DNA from: Promethearchaeota archaeon
Lineage (GTDB): Archaea > Asgardarchaeota > Lokiarchaeia > Sigyniarchaeales > SOKP01
Length of the DNA: 44,122 bases
NCBI GenBank assembly: GCA_016926735.1
Contig: JAFGOA010000031.1
Coordinates: 1 to 44,122, forward strand
Direction: 5' to 3'
Shown here: positions 37,004 to 44,122 of the stretch, in pieces
How the letters are laid out: the number at the start of each line of letters is the position of its first letter
Position numbering within the stretch: the first letter of the stretch is position 1
The notes under the pieces: generated by a model
What the model saw: the letters and a program-made list of their open reading frames with translations, nothing else
Database searches by the model: none
What the model was told of the DNA's origin: nothing
Program-made: the position numbers and the translations under genes

Positions 37004-37852
37004 CTAATCAATTTTAAATTTCTTTCCTCTTATATTTTTAAAAATGAAATAGGTGGTTATTATAACCAAAGATAAAAGAATATATCCAAATAATTCTATA
37101 CCAATACTATCATATTTAAATCCAATATATATACTATTGATATCAAAATCTTCATTATTCCATGTCCAGATATAACTTCTATTATCTTGATAATCGAAAA
37201 TCTCCAAATTCTCATCTTTTGATACATAACTTGGTATAGTTCCAAAAATTTGAATTTCTATTTTTTCATATATTATGCTATTCCAATGATTAGATGTAAA
37301 CAAATCATGATATATTTCACTCTTTCTAGCCATATACCCGACATCTTCAATCATACAACCAATAGATATTATTATTGAATCCTTCTCAGGTAATGTGATG
37401 TTATATCTAAAGATCACATTATTATATGAATTTCTTGAAAAATAAGAAGAAAATTCATCATTTTGTATCCAATGCCATTGATCTATGTAAGCTACAGGCT
37501 GAAATGGTATTGTTTGAACGTTAAAACCAGCATGATTGGTTGTTGAACCTAAGGGAAGAGAAATTAGAAAGGTCATGTTGCATTCTGAACCATTATTATA
37601 TACAGTATAATAATGAATAGTAGTAATATTAAACCTTGAACTCTCTGGATAATTTAAAGGATACTCAACGTGATATAAAATAGTTGCATTTAACAATGTG
37701 CAATTGTTATCATTAATTGGAAATGTATTACTTGATCCAAATTCTTCATACGGTAGAGGTGCTATAGCCAAAACTGGGTTTATTTTAATTTGTAATAATT
37801 GAAAAAAAACAAAAAATAATAGTACTAATTTTATACTCTTTTCTTTTTTCAT
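37004..37852 (-). CDS. Predicted secreted, C-terminally anchored membrane protein
   Basis: A 282-residue protein. The N-terminus is a signal peptide: KKEKSIKLVLLFFVFFQLLQ, ending near VLAIAP. A long extracytoplasmic part rich in Asn, Tyr and beta-strand-like sequence follows (residues about 35-245). One transmembrane helix (GYILLSLVIITTYFIF) and a short basic tail (KNIRGKKFKID) close it. This is a type I topology with the bulk outside the cell. No family is recognised. It is convergent with the MBL-fold gene (34 bp gap). It may be a surface protein; glycosylation sequons (NNCTLL, NMTF, NITL) are present. Confidence 0.75.
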   Translation of the reverse strand: MKKEKSIKLVLLFFVFFQLLQIKINPVLAIAPLPYEEFGSSNTFPINDNNCTLLNATILYHVEYPLNYPESSRFNITTIHYYTVYNNGSECNMTFLISLPLGSTTNHAGFNVQTIPFQPVAYIDQWHWIQNDEFSSYFSRNSYNNVIFRYNITLPEKDSIIISIGCMIEDVGYMARKSEIYHDLFTSNHWNSIIYEKIEIQIFGTIPSYVSKDENLEIFDYQDNRSYIWTWNNEDFDINSIYIGFKYDSIGIELFGYILLSLVIITTYFIFKNIRGKKFKID

Positions 37853-38046
37853 TAGTATTACTTCATTATAATTTAGATTTTATTAAGATTTCTAACAATT
37901 ATTAATAATAATTAAGTTTATCATATATATAAATGTTTCAGCTTTTCAGAAATTATGAAATAGTATCTATGAAAAATAAATCCCAATAATAATTAAAAAG
38001 ATATATGATCTCATTTACTATTTCTATAGTTTTTAGGAAGAGAAAG

Positions 38047-38171
38047 GAAGGGACAACATCATCTAGACAAATAAAAATAATGAGGGAGAGAATTAAACTC
38101 TATTTTAAGAGTTTAATAGAGGGCGAAATCCAATGTTAGTCTTGATATGATGTTTATTCTTTAAACCCTTC
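38047..38171. ncRNA. Candidate structured RNA
   Basis: This lies in the 556-bp gap 37853-38408. Nested complementary segments define one folded unit. GAAGGG (38047-38052) pairs with CCCTTC (38166-38171). ACATCAT (38056-38062) pairs with ATGATGT (38147-38153). AGAC (38065-38068) pairs with GTCT (38139-38142). A perfect 10-bp hairpin ATTAAACTCT/AGAGTTTAAT has a 6-base loop (38092-38117). Purine-rich GAGGGAGAG and GAGGGCGAAAT flank the hairpin. G+C is higher than in the rest of the gap. The strand is not determined. It could be a leader of the membrane protein gene starting 238 bp downstream, or a free RNA. It does not match any riboswitch I recognise. Confidence 0.4.
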
Positions 38172-38408
38172 TTATGAGATAATTGTTCTTCATATTATTA
38201 AAAACATCTCGTTTAAGATTATTATGTGATACCCTCAAGAACAAATAAATTGAAATATATATAATAGATAAATTTATAAATTATAAAATTGCAATCAACT
38301 GATTTTAAAATTTTAATAATAAACAACGGATAAATATTATTATACAATAAAAAACATCGATTTAGAATTAACTTTTTTTTTTATATATCTTCAACAGTTT
38401 ATTTATCT

Positions 38409-39308
38409 ATGTTTGGTATTTTTAATGTTTTTCTGATTATATTAATATCAGGATTTTTTCTGAGTATTCTTATCAGCTTTATAGAATCAAAGACGCTAGG
38501 AACTATTTTTGATATAATTTCTTTTATAGGTATCATTCTTCATGAACTCAGTCATTATACTATGTGTCTTCTTATGGGGATTGTCCCTTCAGAAATTCAT
38601 ATGAGCTATAAAAATATGAGTGGTTATGTTTTGAGTAAAAAAGGAACCTTTATGCAAGGATTTTTAATCAGTCTAGCCCCTCTTTTCATTGGAAGTTATA
38701 TCGCTTGGTTTTGCTTAGATTTCATATTATCAAGTTTAGTTATCTGGTATTACCGACTTTTAGCTTTTATTGTTGTAATTTCGATTCTTATAGCAGCAGG
38801 GCCTTCTTATGCAGATATAAAATGTTTAGGCAGGTCCTTTAATGATGATATTAAAAAATCACTTGGACAAATCGCAATTGTTGTTATCTCTAGTGTCTGT
38901 GTTTGGTTTATAACAAAAGATATAGCAATACCAGAGAAGTTTAGCTTTCTTTATTTTATCTATATTACAATCGGTTATTTTTTAATAAAGTATCTTATCT
39001 TGGGAATTCTATATTTATCATCTATACTTGGAATTTCTACAAATTCAGTTGGTAGTATCTGTCATAATAATTCGAATACTACCTCGATTTCTATCTGTAA
39101 ACCAAAAAGGAAAAAAAGAAAAAGGGAATTATATCCAGATGAGATTGCCCAAAATAGATATATAGATCTTTTAGATAAAGAAAAATATGATAGAAGTGAA
39201 GAAGATGAGCAATCTACTAAGGATGCTATGAGTGAAATATGTGCAATAGATATAATTTTACGATCGGGAAAGAAAAAGAAAATAAAAATTAAAAGAGCTC
39301 AATGGTAG
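38409..39308 (+). CDS. Membrane metalloprotease, M50-like (HELSH)
   Basis: A 299-residue integral membrane protein. The zinc motif HELSH (45-49) sits inside a transmembrane helix (FIGIILHELSHYTMCLLMGI), as in M50/site-2 proteases. A second conserved segment AAGPSYADIKCL may hold the third metal ligand (Asp). About six membrane segments precede a basic, charged cytosolic tail (CKPKRKKRKRELYPDE onward, about 65 residues). Its role would be intramembrane cleavage of regulators or membrane proteins; the target is unknown. No PDZ domain is present. The ATG at 38409 is directly preceded by AT-rich sequence without a clear Shine-Dalgarno sequence. Confidence 0.7.
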   Translation: MFGIFNVFLIILISGFFLSILISFIESKTLGTIFDIISFIGIILHELSHYTMCLLMGIVPSEIHMSYKNMSGYVLSKKGTFMQGFLISLAPLFIGSYIAWFCLDFILSSLVIWYYRLLAFIVVISILIAAGPSYADIKCLGRSFNDDIKKSLGQIAIVVISSVCVWFITKDIAIPEKFSFLYFIYITIGYFLIKYLILGILYLSSILGISTNSVGSICHNNSNTTSISICKPKRKKRKRELYPDEIAQNRYIDLLDKEKYDRSEEDEQSTKDAMSEICAIDIILRSGKKKKIKIKRAQW

Positions 39309-39503
39309 ATGACTAAAAAAAATAGTAATTTATAACATTTAATTGATGAATTATATCTCTTTTTTATACATCTATAGTTAAAATTTATACTTACTATATA
39401 GTTTAATATAATATTTGTATTCAGAGTGAAATGTTAACCTCTTGATTCAATATTCTAGTTTGTTATTGTAATAGTGCATGTAAGCATGTCTCGATTATTT
39501 AGG

Positions 39504-40490
39504 TTATATAGTATCATTTGATGTTTTATTATATGGCGACTTTCTTAACAAAATTAGTTTTACGATTGGGGAAATAATTTTCAGACCTAACCTCCTCAAT
39601 CGGAATTTTCGCTTTAATTTTTCCACATATTGTTGAAAATTCTCAGTTTGGAAATTAAGAATCTCTTGGGACTCTTTGGTATCCATCCAATCTGTATAGA
39701 ACCAATCTTCTTTTTTTTTTGGAATTTTAAAAGCTTTATCTGGAAGCATGGTTAATCCAAGAGCATTGAAAAAGCCCCTTATAAATTCTCTTTCTAAAAG
39801 CTGACAATCCTCACCCCCTCCAATAAGATAAATTTTTTTAATTTTATCTATCATTACAGCATTAGCAAATGCAATTCCACAATCAATTGAAGAAACAAAT
39901 TCGATACGTTGGTCAAGTGGTATTTCAAATAACAGAGTATCAAATTTTAAAGGAATTTTTTCAACTGAAACAGCACCTAATCTCAGGATCATCCAAGGAA
40001 GTTCACTTTCTATTAATATCTTTTCACATTCTACTTTTGTATGTGAATAATGATTAGAAGGATTCAAGGGAGTATCTGCCTTTACTGGAGGCTTTAAATG
40101 CATTGTTGTTCCATAAATGCCTATAGAACTTGCCATTATGATTCTTGGTTTATTTGGTAATGCTTTTACAGCATTTATAAGATTCTGGGTTCCTTCAACA
40201 TTTACTTTATATGCTAATTCTGGTTTTTTTTCACTTAAAGGAGGTATAATAGCTGCAAGATGAATTATGCAGTCCATTCCCTTAACAACATTATTTAAAT
40301 CATTTATATTTAAAATATCTCCCCATATCGTTTTAAATTGCCAATTTTTTAACAATTTCTTACGTGATTTTTCATTTGGAGAATTTTTTATATCAAAACA
40401 TGTTACTTCATATTCCCGTGTAAGGAGTTGTTTTAGGGTGTTTTGCCCAACGTTACCAAAGGCACCAGTTAAAAGTATTTTCTGTTTCAT
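39504..40490 (-). CDS. NAD(P)-dependent sugar epimerase/dehydratase (SDR)
   Basis: A 328-residue extended SDR protein (from ATG 40490; the longer frame starts with TTG). The dinucleotide motif is LLTGAFGNVGQN. DCIIHLAAIIPP, MASSIGIYG and the catalytic YSHTK (YxxxK) follow. The C-terminal part has an altered substrate region with YLIGGGEDCQLLEREFIRGF and a basic tail ending in a hydrophobic segment (LGLKIISPIVKLILLRKS), perhaps membrane-associated. The substrate is unknown; nucleotide sugars or sterol/isoprenoid-type substrates are both possible. It is monocistronic. Confidence 0.85.
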   Translation of the reverse strand: MKQKILLTGAFGNVGQNTLKQLLTREYEVTCFDIKNSPNEKSRKKLLKNWQFKTIWGDILNINDLNNVVKGMDCIIHLAAIIPPLSEKKPELAYKVNVEGTQNLINAVKALPNKPRIIMASSIGIYGTTMHLKPPVKADTPLNPSNHYSHTKVECEKILIESELPWMILRLGAVSVEKIPLKFDTLLFEIPLDQRIEFVSSIDCGIAFANAVMIDKIKKIYLIGGGEDCQLLEREFIRGFFNALGLTMLPDKAFKIPKKKEDWFYTDWMDTKESQEILNFQTENFQQYVEKLKRKFRLRRLGLKIISPIVKLILLRKSPYNKTSNDTI

Positions 40491-40620
40491 TTTTATTTCA
40501 CATTTTCGATATGAAAGATATTTATCTATTATTTTCAAATTGAATTAATATATTATATTATAAATTAATTTAGAGTTTAGAGTTATTAATCTTTGTATGA
40601 TAAAATATCAATAAAATAAG

Positions 40621-40779
40621 TTAATCTAATGAATACCAGTGCCTACAAATAGCGCATTGACGAATTTTTATATATTTTACATTACCATTATTTTTTATAG
40701 ATAGTTTCCTATCAATCATATTAAATCCACATTTATGACATGTATATGCTTCATGCAATTCTGTTTTTGGGGATGTCAT
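40621..40779 (-). CDS. Small zinc-ribbon protein (52 aa)
   Basis: A 52-residue ORF on the minus strand with a strong Shine-Dalgarno sequence, GAGGAG, six bases before its ATG at 40779. It encodes two CxxC pairs, YTCHKCGFNM and RQCAICRHWY, around a basic central strand (DRKLSIKNNGNVKYIKI). It ends with TAA at 40621. The pattern is a classic two-knuckle zinc ribbon. The good ribosome site and the spacing make it a convincing gene. The function is not known. Confidence 0.82.
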   Translation of the reverse strand: MTSPKTELHEAYTCHKCGFNMIDRKLSIKNNGNVKYIKIRQCAICRHWYSLD

Positions 40780-41223
40780 TATTTCTCCTCATTGTATTAC
40801 ATTATTTTATTAATTTCACTATGAACAATTTTAGAATAAAATATAAAAAACCTTAATATATTTATAAACTCAATTTATTTAAATGTATGTTTGAATAAAA
40901 ATTTTGTTATCAATCTCCTTATAGTGTTTATAAGTTTTATTATCTCAAATAAATAATTATTTTTAAGAATACTTAGATAATTTACATTCTTTTTAATAAA
41001 AATTGATGAAAAAAAATCTTTAATTTTGATTTAATCTAAATAAAAATTAAAATCAATATATTTGTCTAAAATTTTAAAAAATTAGAATTTTTAAAAGTAA
41101 TTGGGTTTTATTTAATTTCAGCAAATAAATTGATAACCTAAGATAAGAATAGATTCTGTTTTGAGAAATAATCTTAATAATAACTCTATATACTATATTA
41201 TTTTATAAGAATAAACAATAAAA
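40780..41223. other. AT-rich intergenic region (444 bp)
   Basis: This gap separates the small zinc-ribbon gene (its start at 40779) from the end of the XRE-CBS gene. It is nearly pure A and T with oligo-A runs. I see no ORF with coding character, no palindrome above background and no RNA gene. It must contain the promoter of the small ribbon gene. Confidence 0.5.
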
Positions 41224-41778
41224 TTATGTAAGTTTTAAAAAGTCTGCATCAGTGACAATTCCAATATATTTATCGAATTTTTTTACTAAAACTGCTGAAT
41301 ATCTTAATAAAATATTAGAAACATCCTTTAAACTCCAATTATATTCAACTTCAGGAAAAGGAAGTTCTTTTAAAACCATTATATTTACATTTAATATATC
41401 TAAATTATCTATTATTAATTTTTGTGCTTTTTTTGAAGTAATACTTCCCAAATTACGATCATTTTCAATTATTGGTAATTGAGAGATATTATGTTTATTC
41501 ATTAATGAGATTGCGTCTTTTAATTTTGAATTTGTTTCGATAAAAATTAGTTTTTTTGTAGCAATATCTTCAATTTTTTTTGATGCTTTATTCATTTTTT
41601 TTCTCTCATTATTTAAATATTCAAAAATCATTTTCACTTTGGAGTATGGTGGATCTTCTAATCCATTTTCAATTCTAGAGAATGAAGATTGTGAAATGTT
41701 GCACATTTGACTGATCTTTAATTGACTTAAATGAAGCTTTTTACGTAAATCTTTTATCTCTCCTAAATTTGGCAACAT
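41224..41778 (-). CDS. XRE-type HTH regulator with CBS domains
   Basis: A 184-residue protein. The N-terminal Cro/XRE HTH spans residues about 5-55 (LRKKLHLSQLKISQMCNISQ, SFSRIENGLEDP). Two CBS motifs follow (about 66-184): LIFIETNSKLKDAISLMNKH, ISQLPIIENDRNLGSITSKK, and YSAVLVKKFDKYIGIVTDAD. CBS pairs bind adenosyl compounds such as ATP, AMP or S-adenosylmethionine. Divergence from the homocysteine-synthesis gene (131 bp between starts) suggests control of that gene by S-adenosylmethionine or adenylate level (inference). A TGCATA-TAT-TATGCA palindrome lies 19 bp upstream of its own ATG and could be its operator. Confidence 0.9.
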   Translation of the reverse strand: MLPNLGEIKDLRKKLHLSQLKISQMCNISQSSFSRIENGLEDPPYSKVKMIFEYLNNERKKMNKASKKIEDIATKKLIFIETNSKLKDAISLMNKHNISQLPIIENDRNLGSITSKKAQKLIIDNLDILNVNIMVLKELPFPEVEYNWSLKDVSNILLRYSAVLVKKFDKYIGIVTDADFLKLT

Positions 41779-41796
41779 AAATCAAAATGCATCTCC

Positions 41797-41811
41797 TGCA
41801 TATATTATGCA
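41797..41811. promoter_or_regulatory. Candidate operator of the XRE-CBS regulator
   Basis: TGCATA-TAT-TATGCA is a perfect 6-3-6 palindrome in the 131-bp gap between the two divergent genes, nearer the regulator gene. A further ATGCAT half-site lies just beside it (41787-41792). The position suits autoregulation and joint control of the homocysteine genes. Confidence 0.45.
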
Positions 41812-41909
41812 CTTTATGAATAAAAATAATTTAAACCTTTATAAAGTATTCCATTTTTCATATGTTAAGTTAAATTAAATTTTAGAGCATAATAACATTA
41901 GGTGACAAA

Positions 41910-43382
41910 ATGACTAAAACTTATGAGGAAATTAATAATAAAATAAAAAATGGCAATGTAGTTGTAGTCACAGCTGAAGAAATGATAAAATTTGTTGAAC
42001 AAAATGGACCAAAAGTAGCTGCTGAAGAAATAGATGTTGTAACAACAGGCACTTTTGGGCCGATGTGCTCAAGTGGGGCATTCCTTAACTTTGGTCATTC
42101 AGATCCCCCGATAAAGTTCGAACATTTATGGTTAAATGACGTTCATGCTTATCATGGTAATGCAGCGGTTGACTGCTATATTGGAGTGACTCGGATGGTA
42201 GATATTAGACCTTTTGAATATGGCGGAGGTCATTTAATTGAAGATCTTGTAGCAGGAAAAAAAATAAGATTAAGAGGAAATTCATATACAACAGATTGTT
42301 ATCCATTATCTGAAATTAATACTGAATTTTCTATTGATGATCTAAATCAAGCTATATTGTGTAATCCAAGAAATGCATATCAAAGATATGTATGTGCAGT
42401 AAATAGTACTGATAGAACTCTTTATACTTATATGGGTAAATTACTCCCAAATTTTGGAAATGCTCATTTTGCTGGAGCTGGTGAATTAAGTCCTTTAAGT
42501 AATGATCCCGATTATGAGACTATAGGTATTGGTACAAGAATTTTTCTTGGTGGAGGAATTGGATATGTACTTGGAGAAGGAACTCAACATAATCCAAAAG
42601 GGAGATTTGGGACTCTTTTTGTAAAAGGAGATTTAAAACAAATGTCTCCAGAATTTCTTAGGGGAGTCACCTATCCTAAATATGGTAGTTCCATGTGTGT
42701 TGGTATTGGAATTCCCATACCAATTTTAAATGAAGGATTAGCGTTAAAGACAGCAATAAATAATTCGGAAATCTTAACAGATATAGTAGATTATGGTGTT
42801 CCCAGAAGAAATAGACCAAATATTAGACAAATTTCATATAAAGAATTATATAGTGGTGAAATAGATATAAATGGAAAGAAGGTAAAATGTTCTTCTTTAT
42901 CATCTCTATATCATGCGAGAAAAATAGCCAGTGAATTAAAAAATTGGATTAAAAAAGGAAAATTTCTTTTAAATCCTCCTGCGGAAACATTACCTACTGA
43001 TAGTAATTATAAACCTATGAGACAAACTATAAAACTCAAATTTGTAAAAGATCTGAAAAAGAAAGCGGTGATTTGCTATGAAGATTGTGAAATTAAAAAA
43101 GTAGCAGAAAGGATAATTGACAAAAATACAAATCATATCATCATTACTACTCATGATAATAAATTAAGAGGAATTGTTACCAGTTTTGATATCACAAAAG
43201 CAATAGCTCAAGATAAAACTGAAATAAAAGAAATTATAACAAAAAGAGTGATTACAACTACGGATAATGAACCAATTGATGTAGCTGCAAGAAAAATGAA
43301 ACAACATGAAATTTCTGCTCTACCTGTTATAGATGATCAAAATAATGTATTAGGAATAATTAGTTCAGAGGAGTGGATGTAA
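41910..43382 (+). CDS. L-aspartate semialdehyde sulfurtransferase (DUF39/HcyBio) with CBS pair
   Basis: A 490-residue protein of the HcyBio (DUF39) family, which in methanogens makes homocysteine from aspartate semialdehyde and sulfide with a ferredoxin partner. The catalytic domain spans about 1-365 with VTTGTFGPMCSSGAFLNFG, GGGHLIEDLVAG, NPKGRFGTLFVKGD and YGVPRRNRPNIRQ. Cys53 and Cys130 sit in strongly conserved places and are candidates for the persulfide relay. Residues about 375-490 form two CBS domains (IIDKNTNHIIITTHDN, VTSFDITKAIAQ, KQHEISALPVIDDQNNV), probably binding an adenosyl ligand as a feedback signal. GGTGA lies five bases before ATG 41910. The partner gene starts two bases after this stop. 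Confidence 0.95.
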   Translation: MTKTYEEINNKIKNGNVVVVTAEEMIKFVEQNGPKVAAEEIDVVTTGTFGPMCSSGAFLNFGHSDPPIKFEHLWLNDVHAYHGNAAVDCYIGVTRMVDIRPFEYGGGHLIEDLVAGKKIRLRGNSYTTDCYPLSEINTEFSIDDLNQAILCNPRNAYQRYVCAVNSTDRTLYTYMGKLLPNFGNAHFAGAGELSPLSNDPDYETIGIGTRIFLGGGIGYVLGEGTQHNPKGRFGTLFVKGDLKQMSPEFLRGVTYPKYGSSMCVGIGIPIPILNEGLALKTAINNSEILTDIVDYGVPRRNRPNIRQISYKELYSGEIDINGKKVKCSSLSSLYHARKIASELKNWIKKGKFLLNPPAETLPTDSNYKPMRQTIKLKFVKDLKKKAVICYEDCEIKKVAERIIDKNTNHIIITTHDNKLRGIVTSFDITKAIAQDKTEIKEIITKRVITTTDNEPIDVAARKMKQHEISALPVIDDQNNVLGIISSEEWM

Positions 43383-43384
43383 AA

Positions 43385-43783
43385 ATGACAATAATAAATA
43401 CAACTGTACCTTTAGGATTGATAAAAAATATAGACGATTATTCAAGAATAATTAATGAAATATTGAAACATGATGTTTCTTTTAATATTCTTAAATTTTC
43501 AACAACTTCTGAAGGAATAAACTTATTATTAGATGTACCTGAAGAAAAAATTAAAACTATAACAGAATCACTTACAAAAAATAATATTCTTGTTAATAAA
43601 AAAGGAAGAGTAATTGTTGATAAAAATTTATGCATTAATTGTGGTTCATGTATAAGTCTTTGTCCTACAGATGCATTACACTTTAAAGAGGATCTACAAC
43701 TTGAATTTTCTGAAGATAAATGCATAGGATGTCTTTTATGTATTGATTCATGTCCTAGGTTTGCAATTCAAGAGAGTCGATAA
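43385..43783 (+). CDS. NIL-domain ferredoxin, partner of the sulfurtransferase
   Basis: A 132-residue protein (from ATG 43385). Residues about 1-70 form a NIL domain (INLLLDVPEEKIKTITESLT), then two 4Fe-4S clusters follow: CINCGSCISLCPTDAL and CIGCLLCIDSCPRFAI. This matches the ferredoxin protein that works with DUF39 in aspartate semialdehyde sulfuration. A GAGGAG Shine-Dalgarno sequence lies inside the end of the upstream gene, 11 bases before the ATG. The longer frame from GTG 43373 is less likely. It is the second gene of a tight two-gene operon. Confidence 0.95.
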   Translation: MTIINTTVPLGLIKNIDDYSRIINEILKHDVSFNILKFSTTSEGINLLLDVPEEKIKTITESLTKNNILVNKKGRVIVDKNLCINCGSCISLCPTDALHFKEDLQLEFSEDKCIGCLLCIDSCPRFAIQESR

Positions 43784-43948
43784 TAGATAATTATAATTAT
43801 TTATTAATAAAATGAAATATAAACACATTAATCGTTATGTTCTTTTCTTATTCTTTTTCTTCTATAAATTGCTTTTTTGGAAATATTATTTCAACTCTTT
43901 ATTGAAATTTCATAAAAACTTATAATTTTTTATAAAAATCATAAAAAT

Positions 43949-44030
43949 CATCTCCCTCCCTTATTTTAAATATTGATCTCACTTAAAATAAAAGTAATTC
44001 ATATATTATGTTATAACAAGGAGGGAGATG
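43949..44030 (+). promoter_or_regulatory. Stem that would mask a Shine-Dalgarno and start codon
   Basis: CATCTCCCTCCCTT (43949-43962) is complementary, apart from one extra C, to AAGGAGGGAGATG (44018-44030). Inside the loop TATTTTAA (43962-43969) pairs with TTAAAATA (43982-43989). The second arm contains GGAGG and the ATG of a short ORF, so in the transcript the arm would block translation, like a thermosensor or riboswitch. The stem is the most G+C-rich stretch of the 339-bp gap 43784-44122. The start of the transcript is unknown; a mobile inverted repeat is an alternative. Confidence 0.4.
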
Positions 44031-44081
44031 AAAAGACAAGTATCGAAAATAAAATCATTGGAATTAAATAGCTTAAATTAG
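44028..44081 (+). CDS. Possible 17-residue leader peptide
   Basis: An ATG at 44028 follows a strong GGAGG by three to four bases and opens 17 codons (MKRQVSKIKSLELNSLN) before TAG at 44079. Such a strong ribosome site before so short an ORF suggests a leader peptide for a gene beyond the window edge, or a spurious ORF. No homology is known to me. Confidence 0.25.
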   Translation: MKRQVSKIKSLELNSLN

Positions 44082-44122
44082 AACTTCTCAACGATAAATA
44101 CTGTCAATATTTCCTCTTACAA

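Noticed and set aside
38041-38175. Riboswitch (TPP, fluoride, glycine, SAM) at the structured region
   Set aside because: None of the conserved core sequences I know for these classes is present; kept only as an unassigned structured RNA.
40780-41223. CRISPR or tandem repeat in the long AT-rich gap
   Set aside because: Only irregular oligo-A and oligo-T runs; no regularly spaced repeat.

Overview
The window looks like chromosomal DNA of a very AT-rich Asgard archaeon, probably Lokiarchaeales-like (inference). Archaeal markers are an Orc1/Cdc6 initiator, a XerA-type recombinase, a type A RNase P RNA, archaetidylserine synthase, HdrA and the DUF39/NIL-ferredoxin pair of archaeal homocysteine synthesis. 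Asgard-flavoured markers are a Ras-like small GTPase, a gelsolin-domain protein, vWA proteins with a RING/PHD-like zinc finger, and many short zinc-ribbon proteins. Start codons TTG and GTG are common. I found no tRNA, rRNA, CRISPR array, insertion sequence or phage block.

Layout. Positions 1-2900 hold a decayed flavin-reductase gene, a tiny rubredoxin-like protein, two tandem paralogous zinc-ribbon proteins, the RNase P RNA (minus strand) and methylglyoxal synthase. Positions 3.1-8.7 kb (all minus) hold a K+-independent membrane pyrophosphatase, a CDP-paratose-2-epimerase-like SDR, a 7TM protein with a cytosolic domain, and a two-domain winged-helix protein. Positions 9-12.8 kb hold a thioredoxin-reductase-like flavoprotein without an NADPH motif, a dif-like palindrome, XerA, a palindrome-rich gap and Orc1/Cdc6. 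Positions 13.2-17 kb hold the TldD/TldE protease pair and a GIFT/GATase-like protein. Positions 17.3-21.7 kb hold purA, a PfkB kinase, a membrane zinc-ribbon protein and a GH1 glycosidase.

The most unusual block is 21.9-26.9 kb: two paralogous proteins with a vWA domain and a C4HC3 zinc finger, resembling the TFIIH p44/Ssl1 layout, transcribed divergently from a long protein with a TrmB-like HTH and coiled coil. It is followed by archaetidylserine synthase, a gelsolin-domain protein with a duplicated novel C-terminal domain, an HdrA-MvhD fusion, a YkgJ-type protein, an orphan adenine DNA methyltransferase, the small GTPase, an MBL-fold hydrolase, membrane proteins and an SDR.

The right end is a clear sulfur module: an XRE-CBS regulator divergent from L-aspartate semialdehyde sulfurtransferase (DUF39 plus two CBS domains) and its NIL-ferredoxin partner. 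Two structured intergenic regions are unexplained: nested helices at 38047-38171, and a stem at 43949-44030 that would mask a strong Shine-Dalgarno sequence and start codon.
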